A model generated the notes under the pieces. That model was not told the origin of the DNA and searched no databases. It saw only the letters and a list, made by a program, of their open reading frames with translations. This document shows positions 45,952 to 55,437 of a stretch of 64,000 bases of DNA, one piece after another. The stretch is taken from positions 264,675-328,674 of the forward strand of contig NZ_JAJQJI010000006.1 in assembly GCF_021213805.1 (NCBI RefSeq), given 5' to 3'. Source of the stretch: Mycobacterium sp. MYCO198283. Its GTDB lineage: Bacteria > Actinomycetota > Actinomycetes > Mycobacteriales > Mycobacteriaceae. The number at the start of each line of letters is the position of its first letter. Position 1 is the first letter of the stretch. A program made the translations under genes and the position numbers.

Positions 45952-46925
45952 GCCTTTGCCCGCAGTCGTTCCAACACCGCTTCGCGCAGCGACTCCGGTT
46001 GCAGCACCACGGCGTCGGCGCCGCAACCGGCCACCTCGCGGGCGAGCCGGTCGAATGAGCCGATGTCGATCTCCACGACCTCGCCCGGCCGGCCGCCGAG
46101 CGGCTCGCTGCGCAACACGGTGGCGCCGCGGCGCAGCGCAGCCGCCCGTCCCTGCGCAATCCACACCGTCGCCGTCACTCCGGTCGGCGCCTCGCCGACC
46201 GCCCGCGCCACCAGCTGCCGCAGGTCGACGTCCTCGGGACGGCTGACCGCGCCGGGCGGACCGACCGGCGTCACGTCACTGCCGATCCGCGACAACCGGA
46301 AGACCCGCGGCGCGGCACGCCCGCGGTCGTGCGCCACCAGATACCACCGGCCCTTGTCCGTGACGACGCCCCACGGCTCGACCTCGCGCTCGACATAGGG
46401 GTCCAGGCGCGACGCCCGGTGCGGGATCCGTACCGCCTGACCGGCGTCGATGGCGTTGAGCAGCTTGCCGAGCACCTCCTCGGAACCGCGAATCCCCGGC
46501 AGCGCCGACGGCGTCGTGATGGCGACGCTGGTGTCGGCGTCCACGTCGACGCCGGCGGCGCGCAACTTGAGCACCGCGCCTTGCGTGGCCGTCACCATCT
46601 CCGGCGACTGCCACAGCTGCGTCGCCACCGCGACCGCCGCGGCCTCGTCGGCCGTCAACGCGATCGGCGCGAGCGCATACGCCTCGCGGTTGATGCGATA
46701 GCCCTCGCTCGGGTCGGTGCGGGACACCCGCCCGGTCTCCAAGGGGATGCCCAGGTCGCGCAGCTCGTTCTTGTCGCGCTCGAACATTCGGGCAAACGCC
46801 TCGTCGCTCGCGGTCTCGTCGTAGCCGGCCACGATGGAGCGGATCCGCTCGGCGGTGATGAAGTTGCGCGTCGACAGCAAGCAGATGACCAGGTTCATCA
46901 ACCGTTCGACCTTAGAGATCGCCAA
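45939..46925 (-). CDS. pafB: WYL-domain regulator PafB
   Basis: 328-aa WYL-domain transcription regulator acting with PafC in the DNA-damage response. N-terminal winged helix (SKVERLMNLVICLLSTRNFITAERI, 4-28, trimmed), WYL core with DKGRWYLVAHDRGR and FRLSRI. Starts at TTG 46925, the only start giving the conserved N-terminus; GAGGTGA lies upstream, about 9 nt away. Located 51 bp after pafA. Confidence 0.92.
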   Translation of the reverse strand: MAISKVERLMNLVICLLSTRNFITAERIRSIVAGYDETASDEAFARMFERDKNELRDLGIPLETGRVSRTDPSEGYRINREAYALAPIALTADEAAAVAVATQLWQSPEMVTATQGAVLKLRAAGVDVDADTSVAITTPSALPGIRGSEEVLGKLLNAIDAGQAVRIPHRASRLDPYVEREVEPWGVVTDKGRWYLVAHDRGRAAPRVFRLSRIGSDVTPVGPPGAVSRPEDVDLRQLVARAVGEAPTGVTATVWIAQGRAAALRRGATVLRSEPLGGRPGEVVEIDIGSFDRLAREVAGCGADAVVLQPESLREAVLERLRAKADRA

Positions 46926-46976
46926 CCCGCATCACCTCAACCGAAGAAACCGTCGCCGCTCACCACGCGCCGGCCG

Positions 46977-48335
46977 TCACATCGACGCGATCAACCTCTT
47001 GACCCGTTCGTCGACCGCCCGGAACGGGTCCTTGCACAGCACCGTCCGCTGCGCTTGGTCGTTCAGCTTGAGGTGCACCCAGTCGACGGTGAAGTCGCGG
47101 CCCGCGGCCTGTGCCGCGCTGATGAATTCGCCGCGCAGCTTCGCCCGGGTGGTCTGCGGCGGTGTGTTCACCGCCTCTTCGATGTCTTCGTCGGTCGTGA
47201 TCCGCGCCGCGAGACCCTTGCGCTGCAGCAGGTCGAACACACCCCGGCCGCGCTTGATGTCGTGATAGGCCAGGTCCAGCTGGCTGATCTTGGCGTCCGA
47301 CAGGTCCATGTCGTAACGGTCCTGGTAGCGCTGGAACAGCTTGCGCTTGATGACCCAGTCGATCTCGGTGTCGACCTTCGCGAAGTCCTGGCTCTCGACG
47401 GCGTCGAGCTGACGGCCCCACAGGTCGACGACCTGCTCGAGCTGCGCGTTCGGTTCGCGCGTCTGCAGGTAGTCCACCGCGCGGCCGTAGTACTCGCGCT
47501 GGATGTCCAGCGCGCTGGCCTGGCGGCCGCCCGCGAGCCGCACGGGCCGACGGCCGGTCACGTCGTGGCTGACCTCGCGGATGGCGCGGATCGGGTTGTC
47601 CAGCGAGAAGTCGCGGAACGCCACGCCCGCCTCGATCATCTCCAGCACCAGCGATGCCGTCCCCACCTTGAGCATGGTGGTGGTTTCGCTCATGTTGGAG
47701 TCGCCGACGATCACGTGCAGCCGCCGGTACTTCTCGGCGTCGGCGTGCGGCTCGTCGCGGGTGTTGATGATCGGGCGGCTGCGGGTCGTCGCGCTCGACA
47801 CGCCCTCCCAGATGTGCTCGGCGCGCTGACTCAGGCAGAAAGTGGCCGCCTTGGGAGTCTGCAGCACCTTACCCGCACCGCAGATGAGCTGCCGGGTGAC
47901 CAGGAAGGGCAGCAGCACGTCGGAGATCCGGCTGAACTCCCCGGCGCGCACGATCAGGTAGTTCTCGTGGCAGCCGTAGGAGTTCCCGGCCGAGTCCGTG
48001 TTGTTCTTGAACAGGTAGATGTCGCCGCCGATGCCCTCGTCGGCGAGCCGCTGCTCGGCGTCGATCAGCAGGTCCTCCAGCACGCGCTCCCCGGCCCGGT
48101 CGTGGGTGACCAACTGGATCAGGTTGTCGCATTCGGCGGTGGCGTACTCGGGATGCGAGCCCACGTCGAGATAGAGCCGAGCGCCGTTGCGGAGGAAGAC
48201 GTTCGAACTGCGGCCCCACGACACCACCCGCCGGAACAGATACCGGGCAACCTCGTCCGGGCTGAGCCGGCGATGACCGTGGAACGTGCAGGTGACACCG
48301 AATTCCGTTTCGATGCCCATGATTCGCCGCTGCAC
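46977..48335 (-). CDS. pafA: Pup ligase PafA
   Basis: ATP-dependent ligase attaching Pup through its C-terminal Glu to substrate lysines, tagging proteins for the proteasome. 452 aa, same length as M. tuberculosis PafA. Glu9 (GIETEFG) and the catalytic base Asp57 (in [16 protein letters not shown]) are present, as are the [21 protein letters not shown]/Mg motif and [22 protein letters not shown] start with TAGGCT 7 nt upstream, the same hexamer and spacing as dop. Confidence 0.97.
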   Translation of the reverse strand: MQRRIMGIETEFGVTCTFHGHRRLSPDEVARYLFRRVVSWGRSSNVFLRNGARLYLDVGSHPEYATAECDNLIQLVTHDRAGERVLEDLLIDAEQRLADEGIGGDIYLFKNNTDSAGNSYGCHENYLIVRAGEFSRISDVLLPFLVTRQLICGAGKVLQTPKAATFCLSQRAEHIWEGVSSATTRSRPIINTRDEPHADAEKYRRLHVIVGDSNMSETTTMLKVGTASLVLEMIEAGVAFRDFSLDNPIRAIREVSHDVTGRRPVRLAGGRQASALDIQREYYGRAVDYLQTREPNAQLEQVVDLWGRQLDAVESQDFAKVDTEIDWVIKRKLFQRYQDRYDMDLSDAKISQLDLAYHDIKRGRGVFDLLQRKGLAARITTDEDIEEAVNTPPQTTRAKLRGEFISAAQAAGRDFTVDWVHLKLNDQAQRTVLCKDPFRAVDERVKRLIASM

Positions 48336-48342
48336 GAGATCG

Positions 48343-48348
48343 AGCCTA
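48343..48348 (-). promoter_or_regulatory. -10 hexamer, leaderless start of pafA
   Basis: TAGGCT on the minus strand, 7 nt before the GTG at 48335. Confidence 0.55.
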
Positions 48349-48392
48349 CTGGTTGTCGGCGCACCGCGGTGGCAGCACGCCGATCAGCGGCG

Positions 48393-49730
48393 TCAGGGCC
48401 CGGGTCGCCACGGCGGCGGCTGCGGGCCGCCGAAGGGTGAGCCACCTCCGCCACCGTAGGGCGGCTGGCCGCCGGCGGGCGGAGGCCAGGGCGCCGGACC
48501 CCGCGGTGGCGCTTGGCCACCGCCGGCCGGACCGGGCGTCCAGGGTTTCGGCGTCGTGGTGGTCGGCTGATTGCTCAACTGCGGATTCCACTGCGGCGGT
48601 GCCCCACCCAGCCGCTGACCACCGGTCGGGGGCCACGGTTGCGTCGGCCCGCCCGGCGGTCCGAAACCCGGCGGCGCGAACATGGTGTTCTTCTTGCGCC
48701 GATTGGCCAGCACCATCATCAGCCCGATCACCAACAGCACGACGGCAACCGCGACCGCACCGATGATCACCCACAGCCACGGGAAGTCGGACTTCGGCGG
48801 TTCCGGCTCGGCCAGCTGCACGCCGTTCTTCTGCAGGAAGTTCCGCAGCGTCGTGGCATCGGTGATGAAGTTGGCGCTCTGGTCGTTGAAGCCGGCGGAG
48901 TTGACGCCCAGCACCTCGCCGGTTTCGTTGGAGATGGTGGGCCCACCGCTCATCCCGGCGGACATCTGGGCGTTGATCTCCGTACCCGGCACGCCCTCGG
49001 GAGAGACCTGCTGACTGGACGCCGTGCCGGTCTTGAAGCTCGGCTGCGGCACCCGTGACGGGTCGCTGATGTCCTGCACCTTGCCCGCAAACCCCACCGC
49101 GGTGAGCTCCTCGCCCACTTCCGGCGCCTTGTCCGCCACGACGAGCGGCTTCAGCGGCGGGATGTTGGCCACGCGCAGCAGCGCGTTGTCGCCCTCCTTG
49201 AACGGCTGGAAATCGACGACCTGGGCGGTGGTGAACTGGTCGATGACGCGGTCGGGATCATCGGGCTGGATGACGCGGACCTCGCGCTCGACGGGCGCGC
49301 CGTTGTCCTTGCCTTCCACCGGCCACTGCTGACGATTCGCCAGCTCCAGGAACGCCGCGGCCTTCGATTCGCTGGAGAACTCGCCGTTGTCCAACAGCTC
49401 CATCACCATGGCCTCGCGGACCATGGACTTGATCTCTTCGCCGCCCGGGTCGACGCAGTGGCCGGCAGTCGCCAGGGAGGCGACGTCCACAGCGAACGCG
49501 GTGCACTGGCTTTGCGCCTTCACCGGTCCGAAGAAGGCACGGCCACCGGGCGCGCGGAGTTCCTCGGGCAGGAGCACCCACCCGGTCCAGCTCGCCTGCA
49601 CGTAGACCACCGAGTCCTTCACCCGCTCGTTGATCCCCTGCTCGTCCGCGGCGGCGGTCGGCGCGCCGACCGTTGGGATCGCAGCGCCGACAAGCGATGC
49701 CATCACCAGCGCGAGCAGCCGCTTGGTCAT
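48393..49730 (-). CDS. Membrane-anchored trypsin-like serine protease
   Basis: 445 aa. Signal peptide (to about residue 29, ending TAAADE), then an exported chymotrypsin-fold domain: His in LATAGHCVD, Asp in EGDNALLRV and Ser in SAGMSGGPTI (catalytic triad complete). A membrane helix (about 315-345) is followed by a 100-residue Pro/Gly-rich cytosolic tail. ATG 49730 is chosen for its GGAGG site; ATG 49745 overlaps that site. Physically near pafA but not in the Pup pathway as far as known. Substrate unknown. Confidence 0.85.
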   Translation of the reverse strand: MTKRLLALVMASLVGAAIPTVGAPTAAADEQGINERVKDSVVYVQASWTGWVLLPEELRAPGGRAFFGPVKAQSQCTAFAVDVASLATAGHCVDPGGEEIKSMVREAMVMELLDNGEFSSESKAAAFLELANRQQWPVEGKDNGAPVEREVRVIQPDDPDRVIDQFTTAQVVDFQPFKEGDNALLRVANIPPLKPLVVADKAPEVGEELTAVGFAGKVQDISDPSRVPQPSFKTGTASSQQVSPEGVPGTEINAQMSAGMSGGPTISNETGEVLGVNSAGFNDQSANFITDATTLRNFLQKNGVQLAEPEPPKSDFPWLWVIIGAVAVAVVLLVIGLMMVLANRRKKNTMFAPPGFGPPGGPTQPWPPTGGQRLGGAPPQWNPQLSNQPTTTTPKPWTPGPAGGGQAPPRGPAPWPPPAGGQPPYGGGGGSPFGGPQPPPWRPGP

Positions 49731-49897
49731 CTGGCCTGCCTCCATCCGTCGCGGTGCGTGCGCACTCGTGGCTCAGACTGTACCGAGTTCACAGGGCCGA
49801 TCGCGCACCAAATGACACGCTTCAGCAACGGGGACGGCGCCGCAGCGCTGTGGATAGCCGCAGCGGACCGCGGCCGTGTGCTGCCAGCATCGGTCGC

Positions 49898-50176
49898 ATG
49901 GGGGAAGACAACGTCGAACTGGACGGCGCCGCACTCGAGCGGATCGCGGGACGCGTGAGCACGGCGGCTCCGGCGATCCGCGAGTCGCTGGCCGCCGCAA
50001 TCGAATCGGACTGGACGGCGGCGAGGGCGGCGGCAGCCGATGTCACCGAGCAGTGTCGGCTCCGCCTGGGCCGGGTGGCCGACGGGCTCGCCGGCTGGGC
50101 GGCAGCCGCACAGGCCACCGTCGGCGACTTCACGCGCGCCGAGGACACCAACGCCGACCGCTTCGACCGACTGTGA
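49898..50176 (+). CDS. EspC-like small type VII secretion-associated protein
   Basis: 92-aa helical Ala-rich protein with the ELDGAALERIAGRVS opening and a terminal [15 protein letters not shown] helix typical of the EspC/DUF2580 group of ESX-associated proteins (compare Rv2078). No signal peptide. Its stop overlaps the GTG of the hydrolase gene (GTGA, 50173-50176), so the two are made together, presumably as a secretion partner pair. CAGCAT 8-13 nt upstream is a possible leaderless -10. Confidence 0.6.
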   Translation: MGEDNVELDGAALERIAGRVSTAAPAIRESLAAAIESDWTAARAAAADVTEQCRLRLGRVADGLAGWAAAAQATVGDFTRAEDTNADRFDRL

Positions 50177-51948
50177 CGACGCCGACGGTCAGCCAGGCCG
50201 AGTCGTGGCATGACGCGCCGCTTCGCACCGCGGCTGCGGCGTGGACCCACACCGCCGAAGTCGTTGCGGCTCAATTCGACACGTTCCGTCAGGAGCTCAG
50301 CTCGAGCGAGCGGTGGTGGCAGGGCGCAGCCGCCGAGGCAGCCCGCCGCCGCGCTGCGGAACTGCAGGCGGAGAGCGAGCGCATCGGCACCGCGCTGCGG
50401 GCAGCGGCCACCGTCGCGGAGGCCGGCGCCGCACAGCTCACCGATCTGCAGACCCGGCTCGAGGAGATCCTGCGTGCCGCGCGGTCGACCGGATACCAAG
50501 TGGCCGACGACGGCAGCGTCGCCCCGCCGCCGCAACCGCAGCCCACTCCTCCCGACAGTGCGCGGCGGGCCGCAGAGTTCGCCGTGGCGATCAAGTTCAT
50601 GCTTGCCGCGATGGGCAAGGCCGACGCCGACACCGACGCGGCGATCCGGGCGGCTTTCGATCGCGCCGAACCGCCACCGGCCACCGCTGCGCCGACCGCG
50701 CCCGCAACCTTTGACGGCGCAAAGATCGTCGCCGCCTGGCCCACGATGAGCCAGGACGACATCTCCCGCCAGTTCGGGCAGCTGGACCCCGCACAGCAGC
50801 GCATGCTCATCGAGCGCTACCCCGACCAGGTCGGCAACACCGACGGCGTTCCGTGGGCCGCGCGCGGAGCAGCCAATCAGGTCAGTATCGGTCGGGCGAT
50901 CGCCGACGAGCAGCGGCTGCTCGCGCGCTCCGACACCGAAAAGCTACGCGACGCGTTCGCCGGCAAGGACGTCCCGGCGGGGCTCGATGCGAACACCCCG
51001 GAGGGGCGGCGCCTCATCGCTGGGATGGATCAGCAGTCGCGGGAGCGGATCGAGCGCTACCAAGCGCTCACCCGGCCACTGGTAACGGCGAACGGCACCG
51101 AAATCGAGCGAACTGTCCTGGGCTTCAACCCCAAGCAGGCGAAACTGATCCAGCTGTTCGGCGATCTCGGCAAAGCGCAGCACGTCGGGGTCATCGTGCC
51201 GGGGACGGAAACCAAGGTGGAGACAGCAGAAGCCGACGCACAGCGGGCCGCCCACTTCGTCGAGCTCAGCGGCGGCGAGGCGGCGATGATCAGCTACCTC
51301 GACGGGCCGTTCCCGCCGAACCTCCCGGAGGCCGCAGACCGCTCCTACGCGCTGGACATGGCGCCGCGGTTGGTCGCGTTCACCGAGGACGTCAACCGCA
51401 CCGCAGACGCGCTGCAACGCGGCGTCGACACCACGGTCATCGGCCACTCCTACGGTGGTTCGATCGTCGGCACCGCCGAGACCCAGGGCCTGACGGCCGA
51501 CCGGGTCGTCTACGTCGCGTCAGCCGGGGCCGGCGTGGACGTCCACGACGAAAGCGACTGGCACAACCGCAATCCCGATGTCGTGCGGTACTCCATGACC
51601 GCCCCCGGCGACCTCATCGAGCTCGTCCAGGGCGCCGTATTCGGCGAGGGCCCCCACGGCGCCGACACCGACCTGATGGCCGGCGTCACTCGGCTCGACA
51701 CCGGCTACAACCATCAGACGGGTGAATTGGTCGCCGGTATCGACGCCCACAGCGCGGTGCTCGACGCCCCGTCGGATGCGCAGGACAACATCCTGGCCGT
51801 CATCACCGGCGAATCGACGAAGCCCTATGAATTCCGTCCTTTGGGCCTCGCGGATCCCGCGGCGTCAGGATTGGCGGTCAGGGCCGGGCTGGTCGCCATC
51901 TTCGGCATCGGTCCCGGATTGGTCTTCAACAGTCTGCTCGGCCGGTAG
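50173..51948 (+). CDS. Type VII-like N-terminal domain fused to DUF1023 alpha/beta hydrolase
   Basis: 591 aa. Residues 1-115 are helical with an [15 protein letters not shown] motif (WXG-like), ending in [10 protein letters not shown], as in ESX substrates; a Pro/Ala linker and a charged middle follow. The C-terminal third (about 380-560) is a DUF1023 alpha/beta hydrolase with nucleophile [10 protein letters not shown]. It resembles Rv2079. The last 84 bp overlap prcA on the other strand. Likely exported by an ESX system; the substrate is unknown. Confidence 0.75.
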   Translation: MTTPTVSQAESWHDAPLRTAAAAWTHTAEVVAAQFDTFRQELSSSERWWQGAAAEAARRRAAELQAESERIGTALRAAATVAEAGAAQLTDLQTRLEEILRAARSTGYQVADDGSVAPPPQPQPTPPDSARRAAEFAVAIKFMLAAMGKADADTDAAIRAAFDRAEPPPATAAPTAPATFDGAKIVAAWPTMSQDDISRQFGQLDPAQQRMLIERYPDQVGNTDGVPWAARGAANQVSIGRAIADEQRLLARSDTEKLRDAFAGKDVPAGLDANTPEGRRLIAGMDQQSRERIERYQALTRPLVTANGTEIERTVLGFNPKQAKLIQLFGDLGKAQHVGVIVPGTETKVETAEADAQRAAHFVELSGGEAAMISYLDGPFPPNLPEAADRSYALDMAPRLVAFTEDVNRTADALQRGVDTTVIGHSYGGSIVGTAETQGLTADRVVYVASAGAGVDVHDESDWHNRNPDVVRYSMTAPGDLIELVQGAVFGEGPHGADTDLMAGVTRLDTGYNHQTGELVAGIDAHSAVLDAPSDAQDNILAVITGESTKPYEFRPLGLADPAASGLAVRAGLVAIFGIGPGLVFNSLLGR

Positions 51949-52641
51949 CAGCCCCTCGAGCGCCGCACGAGTGATCCGGCGGAAGGCGCGACGCGGCCGG
52001 TTGGCGTCCAGCACCGCCACCTCCAGCGTCGCAGGACCCAGTCGGCGAGGCTCGCCATTGTTGCCCCCGCTCGCCTGCAGCGCGCTCACCGCAATGCCGA
52101 CCGCATCCTTCAGCTCGGCGTTCTCCCGGTACGACTCGTTGAGCGCTGCCGCGATCGGTTCGGTGGTGCCGCCCATGACGACGAAGTGCGGTTCGTCGGC
52201 GATCGAGCCGTCGTAGGTGATCCGGTACAGCTCAGGCGGTTTGGACTCGCCGTAATGCGCGACCTCGGCGACGCACAGCTCGACCTCGTAGGGTTTGGCC
52301 TGCTCGGTGAAGATCGTGCCGAGCGTCTGCGCATAGACGTTCGCGAGCTGCCGACCGGTCACGTCCCGACGGTCGTAGGCGTAGCCGCGGGTGTCGGCGA
52401 ACTGGATCCCGCCGCGCCGCAGGTTGTCGAATTCGTTGAAGCGGCCGACCGCGGCGAAGCCGACGCGGTCGTAGAGCTCGCTGACCTTCTGCAGGGAGCG
52501 CGACGGGTTCTCGGCGACGAACAGCACGCCACCGGCGTAGGCGAGCGCGACCACGCTGCGGCCCCGGGCGATCCCCTTGCGCGCAAGCTCGGAACGCTCG
52601 CGCATCGCCTGCTCGGGCGAGATGAAGTACGGGAAGCTCAT
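51865..52641 (-). CDS. prcA: Proteasome alpha subunit
   Basis: Outer-ring subunit of the 20S proteasome, which gates entry and binds the Mpa C-terminal QYL motif. 258 aa. The N-terminal gating segment ([21 protein letters not shown], trimmed), [14 protein letters not shown] and [16 protein letters not shown] identify it. The C-terminal 30 residues are acidic and disordered. ATGA overlap with prcB (52638-52641). Its 3' end overlaps the hydrolase gene. Confidence 0.98.
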   Translation of the reverse strand: MSFPYFISPEQAMRERSELARKGIARGRSVVALAYAGGVLFVAENPSRSLQKVSELYDRVGFAAVGRFNEFDNLRRGGIQFADTRGYAYDRRDVTGRQLANVYAQTLGTIFTEQAKPYEVELCVAEVAHYGESKPPELYRITYDGSIADEPHFVVMGGTTEPIAAALNESYRENAELKDAVGIAVSALQASGGNNGEPRRLGPATLEVAVLDANRPRRAFRRITRAALEGLLPAEQTVEDQSGTDAEDGDQPGPDRQS

Positions 52642-53528
52642 GCGTCGGCCCTTACGTCCGGATCGTCCGGTCCGAACGTGTCACGGCGGGAACGACTTCG
52701 GATGACGTCGCGCGCAAGGTCGGCGATCCGGTCGCCCGCCACCTCCTGCGCGCCGTCGGCGTCGATGGTCACCGCGGTCGGGAAGATGCCGCGCACCAGA
52801 TCCGGTCCGCCCGTGGCCGAGTCGTCGTCGGCGGCGTCGTAGAGCGCCTCGACCGCCACGCGCAGCGCCGAGTCGGCGTCCTCGACGCGCGAGTACAGCT
52901 TCTTCATCGACGACTTGGCGAAGATCGAGCCGGACCCGACGGACTGGTAGCCCTCCTCCTCGATGTTCCAGCCACCCGCGGCGTCGAACGACACGATGCG
53001 GCCGGCGGAGGTGGGATCGGAGTCGTCCAGGTCGTAGCCGACGAGCAGCGGCAGCGCGACGAAGCCCTGCAGGGCGGCGCCGAGGTTGCCGCGCACCATG
53101 ATCGCCAGCCGGTTGACCTTGCCGGCGAACGTCAGCGGCACACCTTCGAGCTTCTCGTAGTGCTCCAGCTCCACGGCGTAGAGCCGGGCGAACTCCACCG
53201 CGATGGCAGCCGTGCCGGCGATGCCGGTGGCGGTGTAGTCGTCGGTGATGTACACCTTCTGGACGTCGCGGCCGGCGATCATGTGGCCCTGCGTCGACCG
53301 GCGGTCACCCGCGATCAGCACGCCGCCGGGGTACTTCAGAGCGACGATGGTCGTGCCGTGGGGAAACTGCGCGCCGGCGCCGGCCGCGGCGTCGGTCACC
53401 ACGTTGGTCGGAAGCAGTTGCGGGGCCTGCCGCCGCAGGAAGTCGGAAAACGACGACAGCTCGACGGCGGCGGTGGGAAATCCGGGTAGGGGGTCAGTGG
53501 CCAGGCGGTCGTTGGAGGGCCAGGTCAC
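52638..53528 (-). CDS. prcB: Proteasome beta subunit
   Basis: Catalytic inner-ring subunit with a threonine nucleophile. 296 aa with a 58-residue propeptide ending PHG; cleavage exposes Thr59 ([12 protein letters not shown]). Lys and Asp partners are in the GDRRSTQGH region and the [14 protein letters not shown] segment. Start overlaps the pup stop by ATGA, so pup-prcB-prcA is one coupled unit. Confidence 0.98.
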   Translation of the reverse strand: MTWPSNDRLATDPLPGFPTAAVELSSFSDFLRRQAPQLLPTNVVTDAAAGAGAQFPHGTTIVALKYPGGVLIAGDRRSTQGHMIAGRDVQKVYITDDYTATGIAGTAAIAVEFARLYAVELEHYEKLEGVPLTFAGKVNRLAIMVRGNLGAALQGFVALPLLVGYDLDDSDPTSAGRIVSFDAAGGWNIEEEGYQSVGSGSIFAKSSMKKLYSRVEDADSALRVAVEALYDAADDDSATGGPDLVRGIFPTAVTIDADGAQEVAGDRIADLARDVIRSRSRRDTFGPDDPDVRADA

Positions 53529-53719
53529 TGGCCGCCCTTTTGGACGTACGCGCGGACGAAGTCTTCGGCATTCTCTTCCAGCACGTCGTCGATCTCGTCC
53601 AGCAGATCGTCGGTCTCCTCGGCCAGCTTCTCGCGACGCTCCTGGCCCGCACCTCCGCTACCGGTGGGGTCGTCGTCATCGCCGCCACCACCGCCGCGCT
53701 TGGTCTGCTCCTGAGCCAT
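53525..53719 (-). CDS. pup: Prokaryotic ubiquitin-like protein Pup
   Basis: 64-aa tag, disordered, ending KGGQ; the C-terminal Gln is deamidated by Dop before ligation by PafA. It shows the Gly/Asp-rich N-terminus and the helical Mpa-binding segment (about 21-58). AGGAGG lies 6 nt before the ATG at 53719. A GC-rich hairpin sits in the leader. Confidence 0.98.
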   Translation of the reverse strand: MAQEQTKRGGGGGDDDDPTGSGGAGQERREKLAEETDDLLDEIDDVLEENAEDFVRAYVQKGGQ

Positions 53720-53747
53720 CGCTGCCTCCTGCGTTGTCTGACCATCA

Positions 53748-53769
53748 CGGGCGGGCTCACGCCCGCCCG
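53748..53769. promoter_or_regulatory. Hairpin in the pup leader
   Basis: CGGGCGGG-6 nt-CCCGCCCG, an 8-bp stem in the 96-bp gap between dop and pup. On the minus strand a TAGGGT -10-like hexamer (53783-53788) precedes it, so it could be a leader hairpin of a pup promoter or a dop terminator. Confidence 0.45.
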
Positions 53770-53815
53770 CCGGTTCTTCCACCCTACCGGTCGGCCGCCC
53801 GATTGCCGGGCGAGG

Positions 53816-55312
53816 TCAGGTGGTCAACTGCTCCACGAGTTCGGCCGCGCTGTCGACCGAATCCAGCAACGCACCGACGTGCGCGCGGCTGCCGCGCAGG
53901 GGCTCGAGCGTCGGGATGCGGACCAGCGAGTCGCCGCCCAGATCGAAGATCACCGAGTCCCAGCTCGCCGCCGCGATGTCCGCGCCGAACCGGCGCAGAC
54001 ACTCCCCGCGGAAATATGCGCGGGTGTCGGTGGGCGGGTTCTCGACGGCGTCGAGGACCTGCTGCTCGGTGACCAGCCGCTTCATCGAGCCGCGCGCCAC
54101 CAGCCGGTTGTAGAGGCCCTTGTCCAGCCGGACGTCGGAGTACTGCAGGTCCACCAGATGCAGCCGCGGCGCCGACCAGCCGAGATTCTCCCGGTTGCGG
54201 AATCCTTCGAGGAGTCGGAGCTTCGCGGGCCAGTCGAGCAGCTCCGCGCATTCCATCGGGTCGCGTTCGAGCAGGTCGAGCACGTGCGCCCAGGTCTCCA
54301 TGACGTGGCTGGCCCGCGGATCCGGATCGCGGCTCTCCATCAGCTTCGCAACGCGGTCGAGGTATTTGCGCTGCAGCGCCAGCGCAGTCAGTTCCCGGCC
54401 GTCGGCGAGCGCGACGGTCGCCCGCAGCGACGGATCCCGGCTGACGACGTGTACCGCGTGCACCGGGCGCGCGAGCGCCAGGTCGGAGAGGTCGACGCCG
54501 GCCTCGATGAGGTCGAGCACCAGCGAGGTGGTCCCGAGTTTCAGATAGGTCGACGTCTCGGCGAGGTTCGCGTCACCGATGATGACGTGCAGCCGCCGGT
54601 ACTTGTCGGCGTCGGCGTGGGGCTCGTCGCGGGTGTTGATGATGCCGCGCTTGAGGGTGGTCTCCAGCCCGACCTCCACCTCGATGTAGTCGGCGCGCTG
54701 TGACAGCTGGAAGCCCGGCTCGTCGCCGGAGGGCCCGATGCCGACCCGCCCGGATCCGGTGACCACCTGCCGGGACACCAGGAACGGGGTCAACCCGGCG
54801 ATGACGGCCGAGAACGGCGTCTGCCGGCTCATCAGGTAGTTCTCGTGCGAGCCGTAGGACGCACCCTTGTTGTCGATGTTGTTCTTGTAGAGCTGCAGCC
54901 GGGCGGCACCGGGAACACTCGCCACGTGGCGCGCGGCGGCCTCCATCACGCGCTCGCCCGCTTTGTCCCAGATGACGGCGTCGAGCGGGTCGGTCACCTC
55001 CGGCGCCGAATACTCCGGGTGGGCGTGGTCGACGTAGAGCCGGGCGCCGTTGGTGAGGATCATGTTCGCCGCACCGACCTCGTCGGCGTCGATGATGGGC
55101 GGTGGGCCGGCCGACCGACTGAGGTCGAAGCCGCGGGCATCTCGCAGCGGCGACTCCACCTCGTAGTCCCACCGGGTGCGCTTCGCCCGCTGGATGCCGG
55201 CGGCGGCCGCATAGGCCAGCACCGCCTGCGTCGACGTCAGGATCGGATTGGCGGTCGGGTCCGACGGCGAGGAGATGCCGTACTCGACCTCTGTCCCGAT
55301 GATCCGTTGCAT
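53816..55312 (-). CDS. dop: Deamidase of Pup / depupylase
   Basis: Converts Pup C-terminal Gln to Glu and removes Pup from substrates; PafA-related. 498 aa. Asp95 ([11 protein letters not shown]) is the active-site residue, Glu8/Glu10 (GTEVEYG) bind metal, and the Dop-specific loop (about 38-75) is present, unlike PafA. TAGGCT 7 nt before the ATG suggests a leaderless transcript. It precedes pup by 96 bp. Confidence 0.97.
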   Translation of the reverse strand: MQRIIGTEVEYGISSPSDPTANPILTSTQAVLAYAAAAGIQRAKRTRWDYEVESPLRDARGFDLSRSAGPPPIIDADEVGAANMILTNGARLYVDHAHPEYSAPEVTDPLDAVIWDKAGERVMEAAARHVASVPGAARLQLYKNNIDNKGASYGSHENYLMSRQTPFSAVIAGLTPFLVSRQVVTGSGRVGIGPSGDEPGFQLSQRADYIEVEVGLETTLKRGIINTRDEPHADADKYRRLHVIIGDANLAETSTYLKLGTTSLVLDLIEAGVDLSDLALARPVHAVHVVSRDPSLRATVALADGRELTALALQRKYLDRVAKLMESRDPDPRASHVMETWAHVLDLLERDPMECAELLDWPAKLRLLEGFRNRENLGWSAPRLHLVDLQYSDVRLDKGLYNRLVARGSMKRLVTEQQVLDAVENPPTDTRAYFRGECLRRFGADIAAASWDSVIFDLGGDSLVRIPTLEPLRGSRAHVGALLDSVDSAAELVEQLTT

Positions 55313-55319
55313 GCGGCTC

Positions 55320-55325
55320 AGCCTA
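55320..55325 (-). promoter_or_regulatory. -10 hexamer, leaderless start of dop
   Basis: TAGGCT on the minus strand, 7 nt before the ATG at 55312. Confidence 0.5.
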
Positions 55326-55384
55326 GGCGACCGGGACGGGGTGCCGGTGGCGGCCGCATCCCGGCCGAGGGCGGACCGAAAACG

Positions 55385-55431
55385 CCGGCGCGAGCGGCGT
55401 GTCGCCGGAACGACACGCGCGCTCGCGCCGG
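55385..55431 (-). terminator. Terminator hairpin after mpa
   Basis: A stem of about 20 bp (CCGGCGCGAGCG-CGTGTCG against CGACACG-GCTCGCGCCGG, with a small mismatch) and a 6-nt loop, starting 6 bp after the mpa stop. It separates mpa from dop. Confidence 0.75.
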
Positions 55432-55437
55432 TGAGGG

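Noticed and set aside
46977..48335. PafA and Dop as a recent duplication in this window
   Set aside because: They are ancient paralogues present in all Pup-containing actinobacteria; only similar folds and motifs are shared.
46329..48440. 703-aa plus-strand frame opposite pafB and pafA
   Set aside because: Composition is Arg/Val/Gly/His shadow-like; pafA has its catalytic residues on the minus strand.
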